Shown here: one piece after another, positions 7,060 through 13,025 of the stretch
Layout of the letters: each line of letters opens with the position of its first letter
Position numbering within the stretch: the first letter of the stretch is position 1
Assembly: GCA_902496505.1 (NCBI GenBank)
Contig: CABVBB010000018.1
Span: forward strand, 1-13,025
From: an uncultured Peptococcaceae bacterium
Lineage (GTDB): Bacteria > Bacillota > Peptococcia > Peptococcales > Peptococcaceae
DNA length: 13,025 bases
Direction: 5' to 3'
Made by a program: the position numbers and the translations under genes
Notes under the pieces: model-generated
What the model saw: the letters and a program-made list of their open reading frames with translations, nothing else
Databases searched by the model: none
What the model was told of the DNA's origin: nothing

Positions 7060-8319
7060 ATGAAGAGACGGATGGATTGGCACAGGGGACTTGGCATAGT
7101 CCTCTGCGCTGGTATGCTTTTTGCTGCTGTGCCCGAGGCGCAGGCGGCAGTGGGACAAGCCAGCGATTGGGCCAGAGCTGATCTTTTGGCGGCAGAGTCG
7201 GCCAATTTGCTGCCGGAGAGCTTTGCTGGCGCGGATATGACCCAGCCTATCACCCGCCAGGAGTTCTGCACGGTGGCGCTAGAGATATACGAGCAGCTCA
7301 CTGGTACGGCAGCCCCGCGGGCGATGAACAGCAATTTTACCGATACGACTGATAATGATGTCAACCGCGCCTGCGAATTGGGGCTGGTCAGCGGCCGCGG
7401 CAATGGGATGTTCATGCCCGATGCGCAGATGACGCGGGAAGAAATGTTTGGAACTTTGTACAATCTGCTGAAGGTGACGGATCGTTTGGTGCCGCTGGAG
7501 GCTGGCGAAGCGGAAGCTCTGCTGGCGAATTTTCGCGACCGCAGTGAGATCGCCGACTGGGCAGTGGTGCCTATCGCCACCATGCTCAAGCTGGAGCTCA
7601 CCAGCGGCGCCAATCCGGGACTGATGGAGCCTAAGGGCACGCCCAGCCGCGAGCAGGCGGTGGTGCTGGCGCTGCGCTTTGCCACGGATCTGGCAGCGGT
7701 GGATACGAGTGCTCCGCCGGAGATCGCCACTGATACTGTGCCCAACAATGTCTCCCGCGGTGAAACGCTGCCGCAGGTCATTGGCGAAGTGGCTGCAAAT
7801 ACAGAAGATCAGCGGCAAAAACTCATGCGGGTGTTTGGGGACAAGCTGCCACTATATAGTGAAACACTGCCCAATTATCCCAATGAGGAAGCTGCCAAGG
7901 CTGATATGGTCACCATCACCATCCCGGCTTGGGATCTGGTCAATGGCAATTATGTGGCCAAGACTTACGAGATCACCGTGCAGAAAAATCTCGCCAGCAC
8001 CTATCAGGCGATTTTTAACGAGATCTATCAGCTGCCCAACCGCTTTCCCATCCACGATATCGGCTGCTATGCGTGGCGCAGCGGCACGTCTGGACACAGC
8101 TCCGGCACGGCCATCGATATCAATGCCAACGAAAATCCCCAGATGCGCAATGACGGCACCATTATCGTAGGCAAAGCGTACGAGCCGTACACCAATCCCT
8201 ATTCCATCACCGAGGATGGCGATGTGGTGCGCATATTTGCCAAATACGGCTTCGCCTGGGGCGGCAACGCGTGGCGCAGCAGCAAGGACTATATGCACTT
8301 CACTTATTTTGGTATATGA
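7060..8319 (+). CDS. Secreted SLH-domain M15-family cell-wall peptidase
   Basis: The 419-residue precursor starts with a signal peptide: basic MKRRMDWHR, a hydrophobic core, and a likely cut after AQA at residue 29. Residues about 34-215 contain three S-layer-homology-like segments, with TRQEFCTVALEIYEQL and FTDTTDNDVNRACELGLVSG as the clearest; these anchor proteins to cell-wall polymers or modified peptidoglycan. The C-terminal 130 residues are an M15 D-Ala-D-Ala carboxypeptidase or L-Ala-D-Glu endopeptidase domain. Zinc-site residues are H346 and D353 (SGHSSGTAIDIN), and KDYMHF carries H413 with D410. FAWGGNAWRSSKDYMHF closely resembles the Peptidase_M15_4 (CwlK/VanY-like) ending. It should trim peptidoglycan stem peptides outside the membrane. 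The exact bond cut cannot be told from sequence. ATG 7060 follows AAAGGAGAGG. It is the last gene of its operon. Confidence 0.88.
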   Translation: MKRRMDWHRGLGIVLCAGMLFAAVPEAQAAVGQASDWARADLLAAESANLLPESFAGADMTQPITRQEFCTVALEIYEQLTGTAAPRAMNSNFTDTTDNDVNRACELGLVSGRGNGMFMPDAQMTREEMFGTLYNLLKVTDRLVPLEAGEAEALLANFRDRSEIADWAVVPIATMLKLELTSGANPGLMEPKGTPSREQAVVLALRFATDLAAVDTSAPPEIATDTVPNNVSRGETLPQVIGEVAANTEDQRQKLMRVFGDKLPLYSETLPNYPNEEAAKADMVTITIPAWDLVNGNYVAKTYEITVQKNLASTYQAIFNEIYQLPNRFPIHDIGCYAWRSGTSGHSSGTAIDINANENPQMRNDGTIIVGKAYEPYTNPYSITEDGDVVRIFAKYGFAWGGNAWRSSKDYMHFTYFGI

Positions 8320-8335
8320 AAAGATCATGACCGAG

Positions 8336-8361
8336 AGCGCTGGCATTGACCAGCGCTTTTT
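8336..8361 (+). terminator. Intrinsic terminator after the M15 peptidase
   Basis: AGCGCTGG (8336-8343) pairs with CCAGCGCT (8350-8357) around CATTGA, and T8357-8361 follow. The T-tract runs directly into the next gene's promoter. Confidence 0.88.
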
Positions 8362-8369
8362 GCTATAAT
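8361..8369 (+). promoter_or_regulatory. Extended -10 promoter of the RCK subunit gene
   Basis: TGCTATAAT follows the terminator T-tract with no gap, so any -35 contact (about 8341-8346) falls inside the hairpin arm. The core is the same 9-mer as at 3918-3926. The expected start is about 8376, giving a leader of about 25 bases. Confidence 0.7.
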
Positions 8370-8400
8370 GATGAAAAATAACGATAAAGGGGTCATGAAA

Positions 8401-9057
8401 ATGGCAAAGCAGATCATCGTGTTGGGCTTGGGCGAATTCGGTTCGTGTCTGGCGCGGGAACTCTACCGCAAAGGCTGTGAAGTGGTCGCGGTGGATATGG
8501 ATGAGGACAAGGTGCAGGATATTGCAGAGGATGTGACGCAGGCGATCATCGGAGATTTCCGCGATGAGAGTTTTCTCAAGGAATTGGGCGTGGATGCCTT
8601 CGATCTGGCGGTCATCGGGACCAGCCGCAGTTTGGAGACAGGCATTTTAGCGACGGTCATGCTGAAGGAGCAGGGCTGTCCGCGTATCATCGCTAAAGCG
8701 CGGACCAAGCTGCAGGGCCGCACACTGAAAAAAGTCGGCGCCGATCAGGTCATATACGCTGATGAAAATCTGGCTCTGCGGCTGGCCCAGACCATATCGG
8801 AATCCAAGATGCTCGATCTCATCCATTTTTCACGGGAATACAGCATTGCCGAACTGGCTGCGCCGAAATCGTTTCTGGATAAAACCGTCGGTGAATTGGA
8901 TCTGCGCAAACGTTTCAATGTCAATATCATTGCGCTGCAAAAGGAAAACGGCGACCTCGATCCCTTGGTCAAAGTTGACACCGTCATCCACGAAGGCGAC
9001 CTGCTTTTGCTCATCGGCAAGAATGATTCTCTGGAGCAGGTCAGCAGCTTAGCATAA
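8401..9057 (+). CDS. RCK/TrkA-type potassium channel regulatory subunit (KtrA/KtrC-like)
   Basis: This is a 218-residue cytoplasmic protein. The Rossmann RCK_N domain (about 1-125) has the nucleotide-binding loop GLGEFG at 9-14 and the acidic strand-end VDMD at 31-34. The RCK_C domain (about 138-218) ends in HEGDLLLLIGKND. Such subunits form octameric rings that gate KtrB or TrkH-type K+ channels in response to ATP/ADP, and some RCK_C domains bind c-di-AMP. The start is ATG 8401 because AAAGGGG (8386-8392) is 8 bases away; ATG 8395 is too close, and ATG 8368 overlaps the -10 box. No channel gene is adjacent, and the gene is flanked by its own promoter, so its partner must be encoded elsewhere. 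No strong terminator follows. Confidence 0.92.
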   Translation: MAKQIIVLGLGEFGSCLARELYRKGCEVVAVDMDEDKVQDIAEDVTQAIIGDFRDESFLKELGVDAFDLAVIGTSRSLETGILATVMLKEQGCPRIIAKARTKLQGRTLKKVGADQVIYADENLALRLAQTISESKMLDLIHFSREYSIAELAAPKSFLDKTVGELDLRKRFNVNIIALQKENGDLDPLVKVDTVIHEGDLLLLIGKNDSLEQVSSLA

Positions 9058-9115
9058 GATTTTGTGAAAAATATCGCCAGTTCACGAATTAGGGCTGGGA
9101 CTTTAGCCGCAGATG

Positions 9116-9124
9116 TGGTATAAT
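9116..9124 (+). promoter_or_regulatory. Extended -10 promoter of nrdR
   Basis: TGGTATAAT has a perfect -10 and a TGn extension. The -35 region (about 9096-9101, TGGGAC) is poor. Transcription would start near 9131, leaving a leader of about 122 bases before nrdR. Confidence 0.68.
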
Positions 9125-9240
9125 TTGGCTGAAAATGCAGGATATATCCCGTCTCAAGGCGAAAAAGTCAGCGTCAGCGGGAAAAACGCCCCTTACAGGT
9201 GGGGACGAAAAAAAATCTGAAAAAAACACACGCAGCCAAA
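9124..9240 (+). other. nrdR leader bounded by an 8-bp inverted repeat
   Basis: TTTGGCTG (9124-9131) and CAGCCAAA (9233-9240) are perfectly complementary; the second arm ends exactly against the GGAG of the nrdR ribosome binding site. Inside, CCCG (9148-9151) can pair with CGGG (9178-9181) and CCCC with GGGG (9189-9192 with 9201-9204). These are followed by A-rich single-stranded stretches. No known riboswitch signature was recognised. If the TATAAT at 9119-9124 is the real -10, the left arm is upstream of the transcript start, so the closing stem would not exist in that RNA. Confidence 0.4.
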
Positions 9241-9253
9241 GGAGCGGTGCGAT

Positions 9254-9727
9254 ATGAAATGTCCAGTTTGTGAAGGCGACAGCAAGGTCTTGGACACACG
9301 CAGCAATGAGGAAGGGACGTCCATTCGCCGTAGACGAGAATGCATGGTCTGCGGCAGGCGGTTCACCACCTATGAAAAAGTGGAGGACATGCCCTTGGTC
9401 GTCATTAAAAAAGGCGGCCGCAGTGAATTATTCGACGGCTCCAAAATCTTGAAAGGCTTGGCCAAAGCTTGTGAGAAGCGGCCCATCGAGATATCTGAGC
9501 TGGAAAAATTGGTGGAGGAGATCGAAAAGGATCTGAAGAACCAATACACGGCGGTGGACTCCTCTGTCATCGGCCAGACCATCATGGAAAAGCTCTTTGC
9601 TTTGGATGAAGTGGCCTACGTCCGCTTTGCCTCCGTATACAAGCAATTTGACGATGTGGAGACCTTCATCCACGAGATCGAAGCTATGAAAGAACGCAAA
9701 AAAGCAGGTGATACTGAAAATGAGTGA
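9254..9727 (+). CDS. nrdR: Transcriptional repressor NrdR
   Basis: NrdR represses ribonucleotide reductase genes when dATP is high. The 157-residue length is typical. The zinc ribbon has CPVC at 3-6 and CMVC at 30-33, with the basic IRRRREC stretch and GRRFTTYE between and after them. An ATP-cone domain (about 49-139) follows, with VVIKKGGRSELFD at its start and VAYVRFASVYKQFDD near its end. ATG 9254 follows AAAGGAG (9238-9244) at 9 bases. It is preceded by an unusually long leader for such a gene. The last codons overlap the start of the next gene. No ribonucleotide reductase gene and no convincing NrdR box pair was seen in the window. Confidence 0.97.
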   Translation: MKCPVCEGDSKVLDTRSNEEGTSIRRRRECMVCGRRFTTYEKVEDMPLVVIKKGGRSELFDGSKILKGLAKACEKRPIEISELEKLVEEIEKDLKNQYTAVDSSVIGQTIMEKLFALDEVAYVRFASVYKQFDDVETFIHEIEAMKERKKAGDTENE

Positions 9728-10217
9728 CGATATTTTAGCCGATCATCAGGCGGCACGCATCATGGAGCCCATCTACCGTATGAACAAGGTGGTCCAGCAA
9801 AAGGATGAGGACGATGCGCGGACGCTTCTGGCGCTGTGCGTGCAGTACATCACAGAAAACAGCGTCGGTCAGTGCCTGAGCGATGCCCAGGTGCAGTCTA
9901 TCGTGCGCAAGGCGCTCTTGTACCACAAGAATGGCTGCTATTACGCCGATTATATTTACAATGAGCTGCAGGTCAAGGTCGCCAACTGGCTGACCCTGAT
10001 GGCAGTAGACCGCCCCGTCACACTGGGCGAGCTCGGTACGACTGCCGACCAATTGGCGGCGCTTTTGGCTGACCGCAATGCGGGTGACCTCACCGTAAGC
10101 GAGGTGCTCACCATGGTCAAGAGCCTGGTGGAGCCGCTGGATGAGGTCGTCTACGAGCGCTTGCTGCTCAATGAAACGACGTTTGCCAACGAGCTGGCCA
10201 CACTCTTGATCCGCTAA
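9720..10217 (+). CDS. Unrecognised 165-residue protein translationally coupled to nrdR
   Basis: I do not recognise this family. The start is ATG 9720, inside the nrdR 3' end (8-base overlap, ATGAGTGA), with only a weak AGGTG upstream. Translation coupled to nrdR is therefore likely. An ATG 12 bases earlier is possible but has no better site. The product is acidic and soluble, with no signal peptide or membrane segment, and is probably mostly helical. Features include an N-terminal acidic region (MSDDILADHQ, QKDEDDARTL), a Tyr/Cys-rich patch KNGCYYADYIYNEL near residue 75, and a Leu-rich C-terminus. A strong terminator follows directly. Co-expression with nrdR hints at, but does not show, a link to nucleotide metabolism. 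Confidence 0.8.
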   Translation: MSDDILADHQAARIMEPIYRMNKVVQQKDEDDARTLLALCVQYITENSVGQCLSDAQVQSIVRKALLYHKNGCYYADYIYNELQVKVANWLTLMAVDRPVTLGELGTTADQLAALLADRNAGDLTVSEVLTMVKSLVEPLDEVVYERLLLNETTFANELATLLIR

Positions 10218-10264
10218 AAAAGACCCAGATACGATCCCCCGAAAGGATCGTATCTGGGTCTTTT
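10218..10264. terminator. Bidirectional intrinsic terminator after the nrdR operon
   Basis: A perfect 20-bp stem is formed by AAAAGACCCAGATACGATCC (10218-10237) and its complement (10245-10264), with loop CCCGAAA. The A and T ends allow function in both directions. It starts right after the TAA at 10215-10217. Confidence 0.95.
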
Positions 10265-10327
10265 GGCCTGTCCGAAATTTGGAAGAGGGCGTATCAGCGC
10301 AGCAGGGGATTTTTTTGACGCTTGTGG

Positions 10328-10356
10328 TTGTATCGACGCGGGAGATAGTGTAAAAT
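10328..10356 (+). promoter_or_regulatory. Promoter of ppaC
   Basis: TTGTAT (10328-10333), a 17-base spacer and TAAAAT (10351-10356), with TG just before the -10. The expected start is near 10363, giving a leader of about 40 bases. Confidence 0.65.
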
Positions 10357-10382
10357 AAAAGCTGTTTAAGGAAATTTTAATA

Positions 10383-10409
10383 ATGGATGGTGACATACAC
10401 AATGAGTAA
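10383..10409 (+). other. Possible 8-codon upstream ORF overlapping ppaC start
   Basis: ATG 10383 opens an 8-codon frame (MDGDIHNE) ending at TAA 10407-10409, and AAGGAA (10368-10373) lies 9 bases before it. The frame overlaps the ppaC ATG (10402) by 8 bases. The only good Shine-Dalgarno in this leader serves this mini-ORF, so it may couple translation into ppaC. It could be coincidence. Confidence 0.35.
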
Positions 10410-11316
10410 TATTTGGATCATAGGACACAAAAACCCGGACACCGATTCGATCTGTTCAGCTATCGGCTATGCTGCGCTCAAAGGCGAGGGCTTTCAGGCC
10501 GGTCGGGCAGGAGAACTCAGCCCGGAGACGACTTTCGTACTGGAGCGCTTTGGCCTCAAGGCGCCGGAATTGGTCGCCAATGCTCAGGGCGAGACGATCA
10601 TTTTGGTCGACCACAATGAAATGGCTCAGGCCGTAGACGGCGCAGCAGAGGCCAAGATCATCGAGATCTTGGATCACCACAAGCTGGGCGGTCTCCAGAC
10701 CAGCGAGCCGATCCTCTTCTGCAATCTGCCCGTAGGCTGCACCGCGACCATCGTTTATACTTTCTACCAGGCCCAAGGCAAACAGCCGGAAGCCGCAGTA
10801 GCCGGCGTACTGTGCTCGGCGATTCTCTCCGACACCTTGGCTTTCCGTTCGCCGACCTGCACAGAGCAGGACAAAAAAGCTGCGCTGGCCCTGGCTGCTA
10901 TCGCCGGCATCAGTGATGTAGAAGCCTACGCCCAGGAAATGTTCAAGGCTGGCAGCGATCTCTCCAGCAAGACTGAGAAGGAGATCTTGTATCTGGACTT
11001 CAAGAAATTTACCGCTGGCAGCGTGACCTTTGGCGTTGGCCAGGTCACCTCTATGAGCGCAGACGAACTGGCCAGCCTCAAGCAGCGCATGCAGGGCTAC
11101 ATGGCCGAAAGCTTTGCTGAACACGGCGTGGATATGCTCTTCCTCGTGCTCACGGACATCTTGGCCGAATCCTCCGAGCTGCTCTGCTGCGGAGAAGGGG
11201 CCGAAGCGGCTGCCCGCAAAGCCTTCACCTCCGCAGAAGCCGAGCGCTTCTACCTGCCTGGCGTCGTTTCCCGCAAAAAACAGATCGTGCCGCAGCTCAC
11301 TGAAGCTTTGCAGTAA
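10402..11316 (+). CDS. ppaC: Manganese-dependent inorganic pyrophosphatase (family II)
   Basis: This cytoplasmic enzyme hydrolyses pyrophosphate to two phosphates, pulling biosynthetic reactions forward. From ATG 10402 it has 304 residues, close to the 309 of Bacillus subtilis PpaC. The DHH domain has its metal ligands: H9, D13 and D15 in GHKNPDTDSICSAI, D70 in VDHN, H92 in DHHKLGG and D144 in ILSDTLAFRSPT. The DHHA2 domain ends in VVSRKKQIVPQL, which binds substrate. There are no CBS domains, so it is the constitutive, non-nucleotide-regulated form. The start at 10402 matches the family N-terminus; ATG 10387 in frame would add MVTYT and has a better-placed, though distant, AAGGAA. Confidence in the exact start is moderate. 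Confidence 0.96.
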   Translation: MSNIWIIGHKNPDTDSICSAIGYAALKGEGFQAGRAGELSPETTFVLERFGLKAPELVANAQGETIILVDHNEMAQAVDGAAEAKIIEILDHHKLGGLQTSEPILFCNLPVGCTATIVYTFYQAQGKQPEAAVAGVLCSAILSDTLAFRSPTCTEQDKKAALALAAIAGISDVEAYAQEMFKAGSDLSSKTEKEILYLDFKKFTAGSVTFGVGQVTSMSADELASLKQRMQGYMAESFAEHGVDMLFLVLTDILAESSELLCCGEGAEAAARKAFTSAEAERFYLPGVVSRKKQIVPQLTEALQ

Positions 11317-11330
11317 AATCGAACAAATGC

Positions 11331-11359
11331 TTGCTTTTAGCGGCGAACTGAGGTATACT
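11331..11359 (+). promoter_or_regulatory. Promoter-like element just after ppaC
   Basis: TTGCTT (11331-11336) and TATACT (11354-11359) are 17 bases apart, 15 bases after the ppaC stop. Transcription would begin near 11366, only about 14 bases before the next terminator hairpin. Confidence 0.5.
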
Positions 11360-11376
11360 AAGTCTATATGAAAAAA

Positions 11377-11420
11377 TCAACAGGCGGTCTCTACCCAAAA
11401 AAGAGACCGCCTGTTTTTTT
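11377..11420 (+). terminator. Intrinsic terminator after ppaC
   Basis: ACAGGCGGTCTC (11380-11391) pairs perfectly with GAGACCGCCTGT (11403-11414) around an 11-base loop, followed by a run of seven T (11414-11420). An A-rich stretch precedes it. Confidence 0.93.
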
Positions 11421-11484
11421 GGTGTAAAAAGAGTTGTTGACAACGGCAAAACCAGTGAAAATAAGCCTTGCAGCAAGTCAAGGC

Positions 11485-11513
11485 TTGTATTATCGAACAT
11501 ATGAGCGTATAAT
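11485..11513 (+). promoter_or_regulatory. Promoter of the DUF6054-like gene
   Basis: TTGTAT (11485-11490), a 17-base spacer and a perfect TATAAT (11508-11513). The -35 overlaps the 3' arm of a hairpin, AAGCCTTG/CAAGGCTT (11463-11470 with 11479-11486). TTGACA at 11437-11442 with AATAAG 17 bases later, and TGGTATGAT at 11568-11576, are further candidate promoter elements. The expected leader from the main promoter is about 80 bases. Confidence 0.7.
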
Positions 11514-11602
11514 ATTTGCGCCAATTTGGCGGTGTGTAAAATGTCTGTATCCGGAGAGGGCTGTCTATGGTATGATCAAAGCAGAAAGGGGATCTGAGGA
11601 AA

Positions 11603-11950
11603 ATGGCAAAATTAGAGGGGCGATTACACGGCGATTTTGGGCAGATACTTGAGGAGATCGATCAACTGGTGATGAAGAGCGTTTCTGCCAGTTTGGAGGA
11701 AAAAAGCGATTTTGCCGTGAAGGACTGTTTGTGTGCTGTAAGGGTGTATGAACGGTATAGTTTCAGCGGCGGCAATCGGCTGAGTTTGAGCATTACGCTG
11801 CTCAAGGTGGGGGAAGCTGTTTATTTGTCCGCTATTACGGCTGGAGGCAGCACCGGGCTGGTTTTTAAGCTGAATACGATGGGCGAGGAGGCTTTTTTGG
11901 ACGCTTTAAGGCCGATCATGACCAAATATGGAGAGCAGCAGGAAAACTAA
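11603..11950 (+). CDS. Small DUF6054-like protein of unknown function
   Basis: This is a 115-residue cytoplasmic protein without signal peptide or membrane segment. An N-terminal helix carries SVSASLEEKSDF, followed by DCLCAVRVYERYSFSGGNRLSLSITLL, then LSAITAGGSTGLVFKLNTMGEEAFLDAL. From memory this pattern (SASLEE, RVxERYSxxGGNRxSL, SAITxGGS, NTxGEExFL) matches the family named DUF6054, found in Firmicutes; I could not check it. The alternating pattern in the middle suggests beta strands flanked by helices. ATG 11603 is preceded by GAGGA close by and AGGGGA at about 11 bases. The following membrane protein begins 26 bases after its stop, so they may be one operon. Confidence 0.75.
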   Translation: MAKLEGRLHGDFGQILEEIDQLVMKSVSASLEEKSDFAVKDCLCAVRVYERYSFSGGNRLSLSITLLKVGEAVYLSAITAGGSTGLVFKLNTMGEEAFLDALRPIMTKYGEQQEN

Positions 11951-11975
11951 GTGAAGCACCGAGAGGAGATAAGGG

Positions 11976-12629
11976 ATGAATAGGGAACAGGGCAAGGATC
12001 TGCTGAAAGGGCTGGCGTTTATTCTGGGACTGCCGCTGCTATTTATCATGGGCATGATCTTGTATATGGTCTACAGGATACCCGACGGTATGCTTATTGA
12101 AAATGAGGTGGGCGCGCCGTTAGCTGTCGGTGAGACTTGGACGCAGGGGGAATTGTTTGAACTGACCCTTACGGAGGTCGCGGCAGTACCCTGGACAGAA
12201 GAAGGGCTGAGGCAAGGTGATCTGTCAGAAGCAGAATTGGCTCAGTATCAGGCGGAGGGTTATAGGCCATACGCCCTCTCTTTCAACGCAGTCAATCACC
12301 ATTTTCAAGGGTATACGGATTATAATCAGCTAGGGAAACCATTTGTAAAAGGGCTGACCTTTTGGATGCGGGAGATAGTGGGGGCTGATGCCCAAGGGGA
12401 GACCGCAGACATCCTGCTGGTGGACGAGTACCAATGGTTTCCCGAACACGGTCCTAAGCTTAAGCCTGACCAGCGGCTTGCGGCCAAATGCTATGGACTG
12501 GCAGCACCGACTGCCGTGCGTCTCACCGTGGAATTTGCCGCTAATCGGGAGGCGCGGCCTGAGGAAGACAAAAAGCGCGGTCCGCGGCCGCTATACATTA
12601 AGCAGTATGAGTGTCCACTGACCGAGTGA
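11976..12629 (+). CDS. Unrecognised membrane-anchored extracytoplasmic protein
   Basis: The 217-residue product has a short basic N-terminus (MNREQGKDLLKG) and one membrane segment at about 12-33 (LAFILGLPLLFIMGMILYMVY). About 180 polar residues follow, predicted outside the membrane. There is no lipobox and no clear signal-peptidase site, so it is probably a signal-anchored protein. The domain has aromatic-rich patches (HHFQGYTDYNQ, EYQWFPEHG) and looks like beta structure, but I do not recognise a family. ATG 11976 follows GAGAGGAG. It is the second gene after the DUF6054-like gene and is closed by a strong terminator. Confidence 0.8.
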   Translation: MNREQGKDLLKGLAFILGLPLLFIMGMILYMVYRIPDGMLIENEVGAPLAVGETWTQGELFELTLTEVAAVPWTEEGLRQGDLSEAELAQYQAEGYRPYALSFNAVNHHFQGYTDYNQLGKPFVKGLTFWMREIVGADAQGETADILLVDEYQWFPEHGPKLKPDQRLAAKCYGLAAPTAVRLTVEFAANREARPEEDKKRGPRPLYIKQYECPLTE

Positions 12630-12646
12630 TAACAAGATGACAGCAG

Positions 12647-12686
12647 AAAAAGGAGTGAAAGCGACCCAAGCTTTCACTCCTTTTTT
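12647..12686 (+). terminator. Intrinsic terminator after the membrane-anchored protein gene
   Basis: AAAAAGGAGTGAAAGC (12647-12662) pairs with GCTTTCACTCCTTTTT (12670-12685) as a perfect 16-bp stem around GACCCAA, with a T-tract at 12681-12686. It could work in both directions. Confidence 0.94.
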
Positions 12687-12732
12687 GTTCAGCCTAAAAG
12701 TGTTTTATTGCTGCAGCTGATTGAAGCGATCG

Positions 12733-12779
12733 ACTAGCCAGATATTGTATAAACGTGTTAAAATAATAAAAAGGCTAGT
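12733..12779. repeat. Inverted repeat before the glyoxalase-like gene
   Basis: ACTAGCC (12733-12739) and GGCTAGT (12773-12779) are perfect inverted arms separated by 33 AT-rich bases. The AT-rich interior contains TTGTATAAA and TTAAAAT, the most promoter-like bases in this gap. The arms may bind a regulator or form a hairpin, or may be chance. Confidence 0.35.
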
Positions 12780-12821
12780 ATCTAGAAAATGGCTGTAAAA
12801 AACTTGGCAGGAGGAACGTAA

Positions 12822-13025
12822 ATGAAATATGAAGGCGTTTGTATTGCGGTGAAGGATGTCGATCTTTCTAAAAAATTTTACCAGGAGTTATTCGGTTTGG
12901 AGGTCTATCAGGATTATGGCATCAACATTTCCTTGGCGGATTGTCCTTACAGCAGGAATTTGATACGCTGTTAGCGATCCCCAAAGAGAGTATAGTGAAA
13001 AGATCGCACAATATGGAGCTTTATT
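12822..13025 (+). pseudogene. Frameshifted glyoxalase/VOC-fold protein, cut by window end
   Basis: ATG 12822 follows AGGAGG (12809-12814). The first frame reads a typical vicinal-oxygen-chelate N-terminus (GVCIAVKDVDLSKKFYQELF, then GLEVYQDYGINIS) and then breaks, stopping at TAG 12972-12974 after 50 residues. From about 12935 the expected sequence continues in another frame as GGLSLQQEFDTLLAIPKESI and RSHNMELY up to the window end. Loss of one base in the TCCTTGGCGG stretch (expected TCCTTTGGCGG) explains the shift. It is either a recent pseudogene or a sequencing error in a short T run. The family includes dioxygenases, glyoxalases and resistance proteins, so no substrate can be given. Confidence 0.82.

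Noticed and set aside
7038..7781. 247-codon reverse frame over the M15 peptidase
   Set aside because: Ser-rich composition and position antisense to SLH repeats mark it as a shadow frame.
9124..9253. Cobalamin or other known riboswitch before nrdR
   Set aside because: GGGAA and GGGG/CCCC pieces look superficially similar, but the conserved cobalamin core and other known class signatures are absent.

Overview
The window looks like ordinary chromosome of a Bacillota bacterium. The type III pantothenate kinase, the family II pyrophosphatase, NrdR and strong AGGAGG-type ribosome binding sites all fit that phylum. A Negativicutes host (a diderm Firmicute) is my best guess from the combination of an SLH-domain cell-wall peptidase with high-GC Bacillota-type housekeeping genes, but this is inference. 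No tRNA, rRNA, CRISPR array, insertion sequence or prophage gene was seen.

Layout. 1-2571: a terminator from an upstream unit, then an ECF transporter S component (probably pantothenate), coaX and rnz in one direction, closed by a bidirectional terminator. 2575-3876: a reverse-strand module of a TetR-family repressor and the wreck of the MFS exporter it probably controlled; both genes carry the same 16-bp palindromic operator. 3918-4826: a monocistronic pentapeptide-repeat protein with a Cys-rich N-terminus, with its own extended -10 promoter and terminator. 4895-8361: a three-gene operon of an EamA/EmrE-type efflux protein, dusB and an SLH-M15 cell-wall peptidase. 8361-9057: a lone RCK potassium-channel regulatory subunit. 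9116-10264: nrdR behind a possibly structured leader, overlapping an unrecognised 165-residue gene. 10328-11420: ppaC, with a tiny upstream ORF overlapping its start, then a promoter-plus-terminator unit that may make a very short RNA. 11485-12686: a DUF6054-like protein and an unrecognised membrane-anchored protein. 12822-end: a glyoxalase/VOC gene broken by a one-base frameshift.

Functional logic. The first operon links import of a vitamin to the first step of CoA synthesis, with tRNA 3'-end processing attached. The rest is a series of small housekeeping units, each separated by a clean intrinsic terminator. Several promoters use TGnTATAAT extended -10 elements with poor -35 boxes.

The most interesting signals are regulatory or degenerative rather than a new multigene system: the decayed exporter with intact operator pair, the nrdR leader, the ppaC upstream ORF and the short-transcript unit after ppaC. 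I did not find a convincing new defence, mobile or biosynthetic system.
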